Positions 24,110-35,294 of a DNA stretch of 64,000 bases are shown here, one piece after another. The stretch is taken from contig NW_023998414.1 of NCBI RefSeq assembly GCF_014805625.2, forward strand, positions 5,131,978 through 5,195,977, in the 5' to 3' direction. Made by a program: the position numbers and the translations under genes. The number at the start of each line of letters is the position of its first letter. Position 1 is the stretch's first letter. The DNA is from Glossina fuscipes. Lineage: Eukaryota > Arthropoda > Insecta > Diptera > Glossinidae. A model generated the notes under the pieces. The model made no database searches. It had not been told where the DNA came from and saw nothing but the letters and a program-made list of their open reading frames with translations.

Positions 24110-26539
24110 ATGATATACTTAATGTATATTATACTCAGTGAAAAATTAAATAAGTTTATATTTGTTACATTCACTGCAATCTGTTATGTTGTATTTGTTT
24201 ATTATACTTTTTTGGTTGTTAAATCATTTGCTAAATCTCTAACTGTAAATAGATTGCAAGTGAAGACATTTCGAAGAAAATGTATTAAGCAATAAAATGC
24301 TAATAATATCTTCGAAGAAGATTTATAGATTTTTGAAATTGTAGTGTATTTTAGAACGAACTGCTGACCTATTTTCAAATATTTTTTATAGTTTAATTCT
24401 GTTGTTATGGACGGTTTAGATATGATGGTGAAATATAATAAAGTAATCGTTAAGTTACTTAAGTTATTGTAGGAAAAATGCAATTTCTTATATTTCGCTT
24501 CCGCTGCGAATCCATAAGTACTTCTATTGCGAAATTGTTGGTGTTTGTCTGAGAACAAACTCTACATTAATGTAAAATAAAGTAATTAAGGATATGGAAG
24601 AAAGAATTCATGGCAGCTATTGTCCTCTGGGATATAAGTCTTAAACAATTCAGCGCTCACAATATATATTTGTCGTTCCACGTCAAGTCATAATCAAAAC
24701 GAAATTTTCTTTCTAAAGTAAAATATTTTATTTTTTTTTTTTTTGATTTGCTTTTGAGAAATTGATACGGAAACGTTTGCATCCAAGGGAGAAGTATTTA
24801 CTTTTCAAATGGTTTTCATCGAGTCCATGTTCTATGTCGCTATAGTTCAACGAAATTCGCTTTTATTGTGGGACGGGCAGGTCAGGGTTGATCGCAAGCC
24901 ATTATAATAGAACAACCTCTTATCACCTATATTGGTCGTTCCTGTTGTTTCTGATGCTTCCATTTTCAGATCGAACCCTACTCCTCTTTTCCACTATCGT
25001 CCACCGAATGTGTTTCATCGTACAGTACAGACACTCCTTGAGTAGTATCCCTTGCTTTTCAAGGCGTAATTATTTATTCTTACAATACTGATATGAGGAC
25101 CAAATGAGGAAATGAAGAATCAACCGATGGTTTGCAATTTTTGATTTTCCCTTCAGACTTTTCCTAATTTTAACAATTGATATTTAACTAAAAGTTTTGG
25201 ATTTTTTGACGAGCGGGTATTGATTTTCAACAAACACACTCAAACAACGGCTTCGTGATTTTAACGGAGGGAAAGTGAAAAAGCGTGATTTTCGATCTTT
25301 GGTTAATAGAAAATGTTTAAAGTGATCCAACAAAAGATTCCTACATGTTTCACAGCAGAATGTCATTTCGAAGATAAAGTAGTGAGAAAAATAAAAATTG
25401 TTTGACTTAAGCTACTTTGCCGATTTCAAGAACCGTGCTCCGAGATAAACTAGTTCAAAGTAGACACATGTTTTTTTATCACGATAAATTTTGTATTAAA
25501 TTCTAGAGTCCCTCCAAAGTTCAAATATTTCTCCTCTTATTCTGCATCTGTTAAAGGCCGCCCAGCTTTCTTCAACTTAAGTTAGCGTCGACTTCAATGC
25601 ACAAAATGGTATGATTAGGCTTCGATATTCGTCTTTAAGACTTTAACGATTCTTGGAATACTAGTCATATACCGTCATTAAAATTGCACGCAACAATGTC
25701 AGCCGTTATGCCCAAGTGATTCTGCTAAAGTTTCACGGCAAACATTTTTGCGGATAATGAAAACTTCCAAAGCATCTATTAAGCAAAACAAAAAAAAATC
25801 GAAATCGAAAACTTTACAATAGTCTACTCCCTTAGACGCATACCAAATATTGTCATTCTATTATCTTTTCTTCTATCTCAAAAGAAAATTACCAAAAAAA
25901 TTCCTTTTTTCTTTTGTTGATGGTGTTATACGGTGGCCTTAGCCAGTCTTAAGATGAAAGCTTTACTTAAAAGGAGAAATAAGTAAGAAAACATTTATTT
26001 TTTTAATTTTCATTAGTTTTTTTTTTTTATTTAGATATATCGTTTGTTTTAAATATTTGTTTATTTGAATATTTGTTCTTTGTTTGAAATTTTCCATATA
26101 AATTTTATTTATTCATTTTTTTTTTTTGTTTTATTAACCATTTTTTTTATTCTTAACTCATACACGCTTTTACATATGCCACATATGCAATGCCTTAGTG
26201 CTCTCGCTTTGATATTAAATTTAATTCTTTTAATTTTACAATAAAATATTTGCTAAAAATTTTATGGTTTTGTAATTATTCTTCAGCATATTCATTTTTC
26301 CCTTTCTTTTCCATTTTCAATTATGTTTGTTCATATTTAGAGTTTTTCAGATTTATTTATTTCTTTATTTATTTATTTATTTTTTTTGTCAATTGATGAA
26401 AATTAAAATTCATATATATCGGCCATAAAATATGCTTTTATTTACTTATTTATTTTTATGTTGTTTTAAGAGGAGTATACAAGTTGTAGTTGTTGTTTTT
26501 TCTATTAATATTTCAATTTATAAAGAGTAAAATATCCCG

Positions 26540-26716
26540 TGTTTGCAAATGTGTGTTTGTGTTTGTGTACGTCTGTGCGTGCGTGCCTGCTTTGGCCAGT
26601 CTCTCCCCCTCTCTTTCTCTCTCTCTCTCTCTTTCACTCCCATCACGTGTACGCGTGTATGTCTGTATGTCTGTCCGTGCATTGGACTCTATGTGCCTGT
26701 CAATCTGGCTGTCCCC

Positions 26717-26750
<34 letters not shown>

Positions 26751-26918
26751 TTCTTTATGTGCGTGTGTATGCGTGTCTGTTAGTATGTCCGTTCGTGTAT
26801 GTATTCTGTTTGTGTGTCCGTCTTTCTCTTTCGCTCTACGCGTGTGTATGTATGTCCGTGTCTGTGTCTGTCTGTATGTCTGGCCATGCTTGCAGTTTGT
26901 GTGTCGGTCTGTCAATCT

Positions 26919-26974
<56 letters not shown>

Positions 26975-27018
26975 ATTTGCGTGTATACAATAGCAGAATT
27001 TTTTGTGTTTATTTTTTA

Positions 27019-27060
<42 letters not shown>
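26540..27060 (+). repeat. Compound TG/CT-rich block ending in poly(T)
   Basis: GTGTGTATGTCTGT-type stretches alternate with long CT runs, notably 26600-26632, 26717-26752 and 26922-26970, and the block ends in about 36 T at 27025-27060. The strand bias is extreme (pyrimidines on plus). Translations in all frames are Ser/Leu or Cys/Val repeats, artefacts of the composition. Confidence 0.85.
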
Positions 27061-27063
<3 letters not shown>

Positions 27064-28899
27064 GCACAGAATACTTTAGTTTGGACTTTGAAATCTTTTA
27101 ACAACACGGCAGTGAAAAATAATTTATGTAAAATTTGAAAATTGGTTTTAATAAATCAGAAACACACATTTCAGGATATTATTAATTGTATTATTTATTT
27201 ATTTTTTTTATATATAAATTAGTTAATTTATTATTTTTATTTTCATTGTCCAATAAAGATTTTGTTTATCCGTTTCCTCATTGACGGTTAAATCGCATCT
27301 CTTTTTTTTTGTTGGTTCTTCTGATTAACAAATCACATTCATTTTATTTATTTATTTTTTTTTTTCTGTTAAATTAATATTCATTTTTTACATTTATGTA
27401 TCGTTGTTAAATTAGTTTTTATTTATTTATTTATTTATTTATTTTTTTAAATTTATATTAATAATTAATATAATTCTGTGAGTATCGTGAAAAATGCATT
27501 TTATTATAATTATTGTTTTAATATGAGAGAAAACAGGATGTTTACATCATTTAAATGATTGCATTGGCCCTCATTCCACCGAAAGTATATATATTTTGCT
27601 AAAAATCAATTACATTCTCTTTGCTTATCAACTTAATATCATAGAGTTAATATCATATCGTAGAGCGATTGGCAGTCGTCGCGAAATTTCACATATATTT
27701 AATCATTATTTTGCGGGTTACAGTGTAAGCGAATGAAATTTTTATACGAAATAACGTTAGTAATTATTTAGAAGACATCTAAAATTTGATGAAATCGGCC
27801 ATTAAAACTTCGATATAAGATAATCAAGATCAAAGGTTAAATTTAGACAAATAGAAACATTATAGTCGCGTAAAAGCTGGCAAACGCTACATCGTCCTAC
27901 GTATTTCTTCATTTATTTTCATATCAATAATTGCACACTGTTTTCATCTAATGGTACACGTTTTAGAAAGAAGGCGCAAAGTGTAAACTTTGTTGCAAAG
28001 CAAAGCAAAGACTTACGAGCCCAACAAAAAAAATAAATAAAAATAAAAATAGATCTGCGTAGCCCAATGGGGCACAGCTAAATTCTGTGTCTAACTTCTA
28101 TGCTGGACCAATTCTTACTGATAAATAAAAATTTAAAAGATAGACAGGATTGTCTGCATAAAAAGCCTACATAGCAGGTGGCTTAAAATCTCAGTCCATT
28201 CGGTCTAAATTTGTCAACTCATTTCAATATTCCCTAACGCAATTACGCAGCGATTTCTTTTAAGAAATCGAATTAGGATGTCAAGGTAATGTGAAAAGGG
28301 TTCCCAGATGTTCTTTTATCCGAATGTCGTAGGGTAACTAAGAAAGAAAAACATACGTACACACTATGGATTCTATAAAAGGTATACACAAATCTACTAA
28401 GCATAACATGGTTGTCTTTTATGGAAGAATGACGAAAATACACGAAAGTGACACAGAATTGCTCACTATTATTATAGGAGACGATGCCCTTCTTTCTTTC
28501 CAGACTAGTAATCTTCCATTTTCCCTTGTTTCTTATCAGTTATTGATAACATTTACGTTTTCTACGATTACTAACTACGACGTACGGTTGTCCGCAAACA
28601 ACAATTGTAAAGTGGAATAAGGGAATCAAAGAATGAATTTAGGCCGTAGCATCCAAATTCTATTGCCCTGTTTAGTGGAAAATGTATCAATAGATAATTT
28701 TCTCACTTTTTATTTTCCGCTTTTATATCTTACATTAGTTGTAACGCAAGGGTGTTTTAAATTTGTGCAACACCTGGAAGGACTTGAGATAGAGGAATCT
28801 TTTATTATAGTGATCTGCGTACAAGATATTATGGAATATTAAGTTTGTGCGGATGTATGCAATATGTAGAAGGACGTTGGGTAGATCCTTTTTTTCATT

Positions 28900-29230
28900 G
28901 TACTTATCGAATCGATCTAAGTTTGTGTGTCGGCCTTGTTTTCTTTTGTTCAGCGAATAGACCGCAAATTTTGGAAATATTTCGACGTAGGTTGGGTGGC
29001 ATATGACTATATGGTTTTTAATCGTTTTTCTCCTTCGCCGATTGTGATCAATTCGTATTGAACGTCATGGCATCCAATTCAAGAAAGAAATTTTTTAAAT
29101 TTTAATTTGTAATTACGAGTTCAAAGTGCACACTGACAGACAGACAGACAGACAGAAGGGCGAACGGACGGAAATAGAATAAATTGTTTCTACAATTTAT
29201 ACTGATCAAGAATATATATATATACTTTGT
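28900..29230 (+). repeat. Dispersed repeat copy
   Basis: Contains 'accgcaaattttggaaatat' and 'tcgacgtaggttgg', then GACA tandem units (29132-29157), 'cgaacggacgg' and 'actgatcaagaatatatat'. The end block is the same as in the copies near 6380 and 56540. Confidence 0.5.
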
Positions 29231-29696
29231 ACTTGCGATACGTACTTTCTTCTGCTTTATGAATAATTCGGTGAACGTGTCACGATATATATCCCTTTTG
29301 CAAGCGGTACATAAAAGCTATATCCACGTCTTAAAGCGATGATAAATGTGTAGTTATTTTTCTTTATTTTCTTTTTGTTTCTTCTAGGTGTATATATATT
29401 TTAAAATTTAAAATTATTACTTCAGTTTAGTTGTTATGTGCATAATGTGTGTTAAAATGTTTTTCTTTTTCTTATTCCAACCTTTTTGTTTTACCTCTAC
29501 ATTTTCTTCTTCCATTTTTTTGTTTTGTGTTTTTTTTTATTTTGAAGGTTGTCTCGCTTCTATTATCATTCTATATGTTCGTTATATAATTGCAATTGTT
29601 TCATAATTTTGATTTAACAGCTTTCTCTTTCTTTTATGGATATTGTACTGTAAATATGTTCTCACATATAGTAAGTATATACGTTTTTTACTAGAT

Positions 29697-29716
29697 ATCG
29701 TTCGTTCGTTCGTTCG
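29697..29716 (+). repeat. (TTCG)n microsatellite
   Basis: Five TTCG units. Confidence 0.85.
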
Positions 29717-29846
29717 TTTCTCCCTTGCTTTCAAATTATATCTCATGTTATCTATTCATAATTGTTGTTTGTTTTGTGTTTTCATCGTTGGGATATGAGT
29801 GCAGGTGTTGTATTTAGTGGTTTAATGGTTGATCCTCTACAGTTTT

Positions 29847-29848
<2 letters not shown>

Positions 29849-29906
<58 letters not shown>

Positions 29907-29932
29907 ACATATACAATATATATAAATATATT
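29849..29932 (+). repeat. (AT)n microsatellite
   Basis: About 40 bases of pure AT dinucleotides followed by ATACAT units. Confidence 0.9.
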
Positions 29933-30100
29933 ATTTTTACTTTATTATAATTATATTTGTGTTTCCTTCTCTTTCTCAAAAGCTTAACTTGGAAGTTTAA
30001 AGACATAGAAAAAAAAAAAATGCTTAGTTCGAGTACAAGTTTTTTTATAGCAAAATATTTCAAATTGTATGCGTATTGCAGTTAGAAAGAATTGTTATCG

Positions 30101-30135
30101 TTATCGTTATTATTATTATTATTATTATTATTATT
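30101..30135 (+). repeat. (ATT)n microsatellite
   Basis: ATCGTT units pass into about ten ATT units. Confidence 0.9.
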
Positions 30136-30654
30136 TCATTTATTCTTTCGTTTATCGTTTTCTATATAAATATTTATATTAAATGGCTTACATAAAATGT
30201 ATAATTAATTAGTTAGTTGTATGTATAAAAAAAAAAGCCTACATAAAATTTTTACTAAGCAACCCTGTAATGAATTTCATTTTTTTTTTTTTTTTCTCTT
30301 ATAATTTGTAATCATTTTTTTAATTAAACATAATGCCAACATAATAAAATAGGAATTGCTGGATATATCTGTATATGGCAAGAGCAACAAAAAGTTATAT
30401 TAAGTTTGTTTGTTTGTTTGTTCTTTTTTTTTTTTTTTCTAGTTATTTTGGTTAAATATATTTGAAGATTTGTTTTTATCTAAGATGTTAAGCTATAAAT
30501 TCTAAATTGTTTTTGTTTTATATAAGTAAAGGAAGAAAAGCTATATTATATATATAATTTCAAAAACAAGTTTTAACTGTTTGTAAATAAATCAACTAGA
30601 ACTATGGACGTATTATGAAGAAGCAAAAAATAAAAAATAAAAAAAATAAATAAA

Positions 30655-31510
30655 CAAGTAAGAAAATTATATTCGACTGCTATCGAATCTTTTATACCAA
30701 TCACCGTTATTCGAGAAAGGATTGAAAAGAAAAAGCAAAAAAAACCAAGTACCCCACACTCTATATTGGGTGGGTGTGGCCGACTGTTTCCCAGAATTAA
30801 AGTGGAAGCTTATATTGCCTATGTCTATTGTAGTTTATGAGTAACGAGCAAAAAGCACAGAAAGTGTCAATATTCTCAGGTATTGCTTATATTGCAGGCG
30901 TGTCCTCTGACTGATTTAGATCATTTTCAAATTATTTAGCAAATTTTTAGGCGTTTTCGCGATCGGGAGTATTGTTAACCACAGATACTGCATAGTTGGG
31001 CAGGCGGACATGCACAAGTGCTTCCCGAATTTGACGCTGGTGAAGAGTGCAATTTACTTAAAGGGATCGTTGAAGCTTGCTTTTCGATGTTACAAAGGTT
31101 TTGGGGAAAAAAATGAAATGTTGATACACTATAATCTTGGATGGGCGTGGCCGATATTTTCGATTTTTGCGCAGGTACTATAGCTCTACCCGTAAAAAGT
31201 ATATTTAAGCTTTTATAGATTTATCTGTTGCAGTTTGTGAGTAATGAGCAACAAATCAATTGTATCTCTCGTAGGAAACAGATATGCTCTCAGTTTATGT
31301 AGCAGTGTACGAGTGTCTTTCGAACGCTTTGGACCATTTTCAAAAGCCAATTGCATGCAAGAACTTTTTTAATGTTTCTGCCAAGCTTGTAGCCGATAGC
31401 TTCATTTTTGTTGTCAGGAGAAAGTTTACAACAGATGTTCACAGACGGACATGATTACATCGATTCGAAATTTGATGCTAATAAAAAATATATATAGTTC
31501 GTTATATATT
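30655..31510 (+). repeat. Dispersed fly repeat, two tandem modules
   Basis: It has the same layout as 240-850. Module one runs from 'tatcgaatcttttatacc' through 'tgggtgggtgtggccgac' and 'gagtaacgagca' to 'gcaggcggacatgcac' and 'gaatttgacgctgg'. Module two runs from 'ggatgggcgtggccgat' through 'gagtaatgagcaacaa', 'gtagccgatagcttcattt' and 'gtcaggagaaagtttacaa' to 'cacagacggacatgatta'. The tandem pairing at two distant sites suggests that the repeat unit is the double module. Confidence 0.55.
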
Positions 31511-31858
31511 ATTTATTATTAATTTATTTTAAAATTTCGTTTAACAGGCGATTAGGTTTAACTTCAAATCAAATCTTTACTTTATATATTGAGACGTTTA
31601 CTTATCCCCTTCATTTCGGATAGTAACAAATATTGTAATAGATAATCAGTATATATTTATCCATTCTAACGGTGATAGGGATATAAAAATTCTATGCTTT
31701 ACATATGAGAAATAATTAATTTAAACTTGAATTGAAATTTAATGATAAAATTAATTGCAGAAATGATGAAATTTTTAAAGCCTTTAACATAACCTTTAAT
31801 CATAATACTAATAAGTACAAGGAAGCGTTTAACTTAAGATTGATGAGTGGTGCGCTGT

Positions 31859-31898
31859 TAGGGGGTGGAGGGAAGAGGGGGGAGGGGGGGGGGGGAGG
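31859..31898 (+). other. G-run block, potential G-quadruplex
   Basis: At least four G runs (GGGGG, GGG, GGGGGG and a run of 12 G) within about 35 bases, with 1-4 base spacers, in a window that is otherwise AT-rich. The plus strand fits the G-quadruplex pattern. If the neuronal Nrg 3'UTR reached this far, the transcript would be C-rich here. Confidence 0.6.
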
Positions 31899-34800
31899 TG
31901 TTAAATATGTTTTATGTATTCCATCCATGACAATACATTTTTGTGGGTTCATTTATATTTGTGCTTTATTTTCAGCCTTTCATCATATGGCGGACTAAGT
32001 TCAAAACTAACTTTTTTTCGAGTTTCTTAAGTCTCTTTTCCTGTAACGTCGAATGAGGGTTTATTAAAAGTTGGAAAAAGTAGTTTTAGAAGAAAACAAG
32101 TAAGTACGCTGCACTAAGAGACGACCCACAATTAAATAGCCAACACGCTTCACTTCATACAATTATTCATAGAGCGACGTTTCAAAATGAATTGTGATAT
32201 GATAAAAAAATGGTGGGAAACATGATTCCGAAGCCGAAACATTATCAATAGCGTTCGTTTTTCGGTCAAAAAACATTTGTGTACAAAACTTCGGTTGAAT
32301 AAAAACGGATCGATGGACAGACAAACCCAGAATTATTTTCTATACGAATCGGTATAATCAAAGGTGAATCCTATCCGAAGTTCTTTTATAGTAAGCAAGG
32401 TGAACAGACGGACAAATGAACTTATAATCACGTTTTGAATCGATCGGTATAATAAAAAGCGGATCTATCCGAAATCAGCAAAACCTTAATATATCTTTGT
32501 ACCACATGCGCGTTAGGGTATAATGATAGATTAATAAGATCGAAAATAAAGAATAGTTCAGCAAAAGGGAGGAAAAAAAAGGAAAAGGACAATGGCCAGT
32601 AATAGCCAGTAATAGTAAAGGGCTCAGTACATGCAAGCAATGCAACTTAGAGGTACGAGTACAGCACAAGTCAGTAAACTGAAAATATTTCAATTATCAT
32701 TTTTTAGCTTTTAAAATGTGTATTAGTGAATAAATCACATTTAGGTTAAAGGGGGTATGTATGAACAGTTATTCATTTCTTATGAAAAGCTTTCTTCATG
32801 AATCCATCAAAGGGATGAAATTTTATGCAGCCATTTATTTCCTTTGGAGGTGCTTAACAAATTCATGGAGGAATAGCAAAACAAAAAAAAAAAAAAGGAT
32901 AGCGATCAATATGTCAAAAATAGAACTGAATAAACCAACACATGGAAAAATATTTTCTGCATACACTTACTTACGCCTTCAGTTCAGATTAGATTGGTTG
33001 CCAAAATTGGAATGGAATGCTGCATTAAAACATTTTGTCGCGTATTTTCGAAAATCGGATAATCGGAAGATCACTCCAAGTAGGGAATTTAATTGTCTTG
33101 CTCTTCTTTTTTTAGAATTTTCTTGAAATGAATCTATCTAATAAATATCTCTAAAGGATATATTGTGTTATTTTTAACACAAAGATTACGTTAAAGGCTT
33201 CTTTTCAAAGTAAAAATTTATAGAATTATGTAAACTATTTAAAGCGCAAATCTTTCGTTAACGTAAGTCGGTATTTTTAAAAACGCATACACGTATTAAG
33301 GACAACTTGGCAAAACGATATAAAAATTAATATAACAAGAAAAAAAAAAAAATAAAATAAAATAAAATATTTTCACACCCACCACCAGGTGATTATTAAT
33401 AATTCTATATATAATTCTATAATGGAGCGAATACAAAGTATGTCGAAAACAATTTCATCACAACGCATAATTTAATCGAATTAGTAAAAGATTTTCGGAG
33501 ATTATTGTTAACTAACAAAGTCGTGTTAAATGCATTTGAATATTGGTCAATTACCGAGTAAATCTAAAAAAATTTTCAATTGCCTTGAACTTGATTTTTT
33601 TGGTATCGAAAAATAATTTTAAACTTCTCTACATCTATATATGATCTTCATAAGTAATTGCTGCGCCTTTAGACAATAAAATTATTTTGTTTGTAAAATT
33701 TATATTAGAGAACCTAGATGGCAGGTATTTACGATTTGCTCTAAAGCAATAATTAAAAAAAAAAAAATATATATATATATATTAAAATCAAAATAAATAA
33801 ATAAAGAAAACAAATGTTTCTTTTTTTATATTTAAAGCTACAGAGTAAAGTTAGAAATTTTAAATTTATTCACTAAAGCGTAAAATGTATATTATTAAGA
33901 ATATTTAAACATAAAAGTTGAACACATTTTTTTTTTTTCTTCAATTTATTATTATTATTATTTTATTTTTTTTTTTATTCGTAGAGTAATAATAAAGTCC
34001 AACATTTAAAATCCTACGAGTTGCTTTTAAAAAGGAAACGCTTAGGTCAGAAAAAAAGAGTAATTTGATTTAAATATAAGAAAAAAAAAATTATTATTAT
34101 TATTTTTAACATGTTTTTTTCTTTAGTTTCGTGTAAAAAAAAAAAAAAAGTTATAAACGCCTTAAGGCGAATCCTTTAGATACCCATGACCGTGAAGCAA
34201 GTAAATAAAAATTGTTTAAAGACTTTTCAATGGCTTTGGAGAAAATTTAAATTAAGATAAAAATCATTTTTATCAAGTGTTCACATTTCACATGCATGTA
34301 CGGAGGGACAGAAATGTTAATAGGGTCACATTAATGTACAATCATCTCGTAGTCAATAATGAATGCAATTTATGCCCTTTCTTTGAGTTATTTCGGGAAT
34401 TAATAAATTAACCCAAGGGCTTCGGTAAGGGGTATAAAAATTATTAAAATATTTTAAGTGATTAGTTATTATATTTGTGTTTATTTACTACATGTAAGCT
34501 TTCTTTCTTATTAAAGTATGTATTTTATACATACCGGTGTTAAACATATTTAATTTACTTTGTAAAGCGAACAAAAAACAAAAAAGAGACTTTTTTTTTC
34601 TTCTTTTTAATATACACAAAAATGAATTATTGTTTTTTTATTTTCTATAAAATCTATGCTTAAAAAAAGATTGGAAAATTAAAAAAATTTACACATACAC
34701 TTAAAAAATGTAATAATTATTATTTTTGGTTTTATTTAAAGGCTTTTTTTTTCATTTAAATTAATTCACTTCATTGTAAATATTTCATCTTAATTGAATA

Positions 34801-35106
34801 ATTTTTTTATTTTTTTCGTCATATGCCAAGCTGCAACAAAATTTTGTTTGTTTTTTTAAAATTAAATTCATATGTTTTTTTTTTATTTGATTCTTAAGCA
34901 TTTAAAGCAAAAATGTATGTTTTTATTGTTTACTTTGATTTAAATTTCTGTTTCAATTAAAGTTTGCGCCATTGTTTCTTTCTTTATTTTTTTGCATTTT
35001 TTTTTTTTTTTTTTCATTGTCTCGAATTGTTTTTTTTTTTTTATTATATTTTTTTTATTTGTTTAGTTATTTTCTTCTTTTGTTGTTATTCAATGCGAGG
35101 ACAAAC

Positions 35107-35294
35107 TTAAACATATGTAGCAGAGGGATTTGTATTAGTTCCAGTACTAGTTTGATTGGTTAAAGTTGGCGCTGTCTGTGCTGTAGGTGTTGTATGAGAG
35201 GCTGGTGTATTATTCGCTGGCTGTGGGCTAACTGGTGGTTGCAGTTTACCAGGTACATATTGCCCAATGAAGGAACCATCTTCAGTGAATTGTC
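35107..35294 (-). CDS. Nrg: Nrg neuronal-specific last exon (Nrg180 tail)
   Basis: The acceptor 'atttag' (AG at 35296-35295) precedes GACAATTCACTGAAGATGG. Joined to G of the common exon it reads GQFTEDGSFIGQYVPGKLQP then PVSPQPANN, and ends SATYV at TAA 35109-35107. This is the neuronal C-terminus of Drosophila Nrg180. The Ala/Gly-rich stretch of Drosophila is replaced here by a Thr/Asn/Pro-rich one of about 30 residues, while the ends GKLQPPVSPQP and ATYV are kept. In Drosophila, ELAV promotes use of this distal exon in neurons. Confidence 0.92.

Larger units (their letters stand above)
22554..35106. other. Gene-free AT-rich region between VhaAC39-1 and Nrg
   Basis: About 12.5 kb with no gene I can support. 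The part next to 35106 must include the 3'UTR of the neuronal Nrg transcript, which is long in Drosophila; where it ends cannot be read here. Contents: TCC repeat (24092-24109), CT/GT-rich block (26540-27060), TTCG repeat (29697-29716), AT run (29849-29932), ATT run (30101-30135), dispersed repeats (28900-29230, 30655-31510, about 32290-32480) and a G-run block (31859-31898). The open frames at 28366-28842 and 32761-33126 have no recognisable similarity. Confidence 0.6.

Noticed and set aside
26490..27138. Overlapping long open frames (up to 199 codons) rich in Ser, Leu, Cys, Val
   Set aside because: All derive from CT and GT repeats, occur in every frame at once, and have no domain or splice context.
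29132..29157. Short tandem GACA units as a CRISPR-like or satellite array
   Set aside because: Four-base tandem units without spacers, part of a dispersed repeat; CRISPR arrays are not expected in a fly nuclear genome.
32761..33126. 121-codon plus-strand open frame beginning MNSYSFLMKSFLHE
   Set aside because: It contains an A run coding Lys repeats and has no clear family. The phrase LPKLEWNAALKHF faintly recalls secreted CAP proteins but lacks their cysteines and motifs. One frame of this length is expected by chance here.
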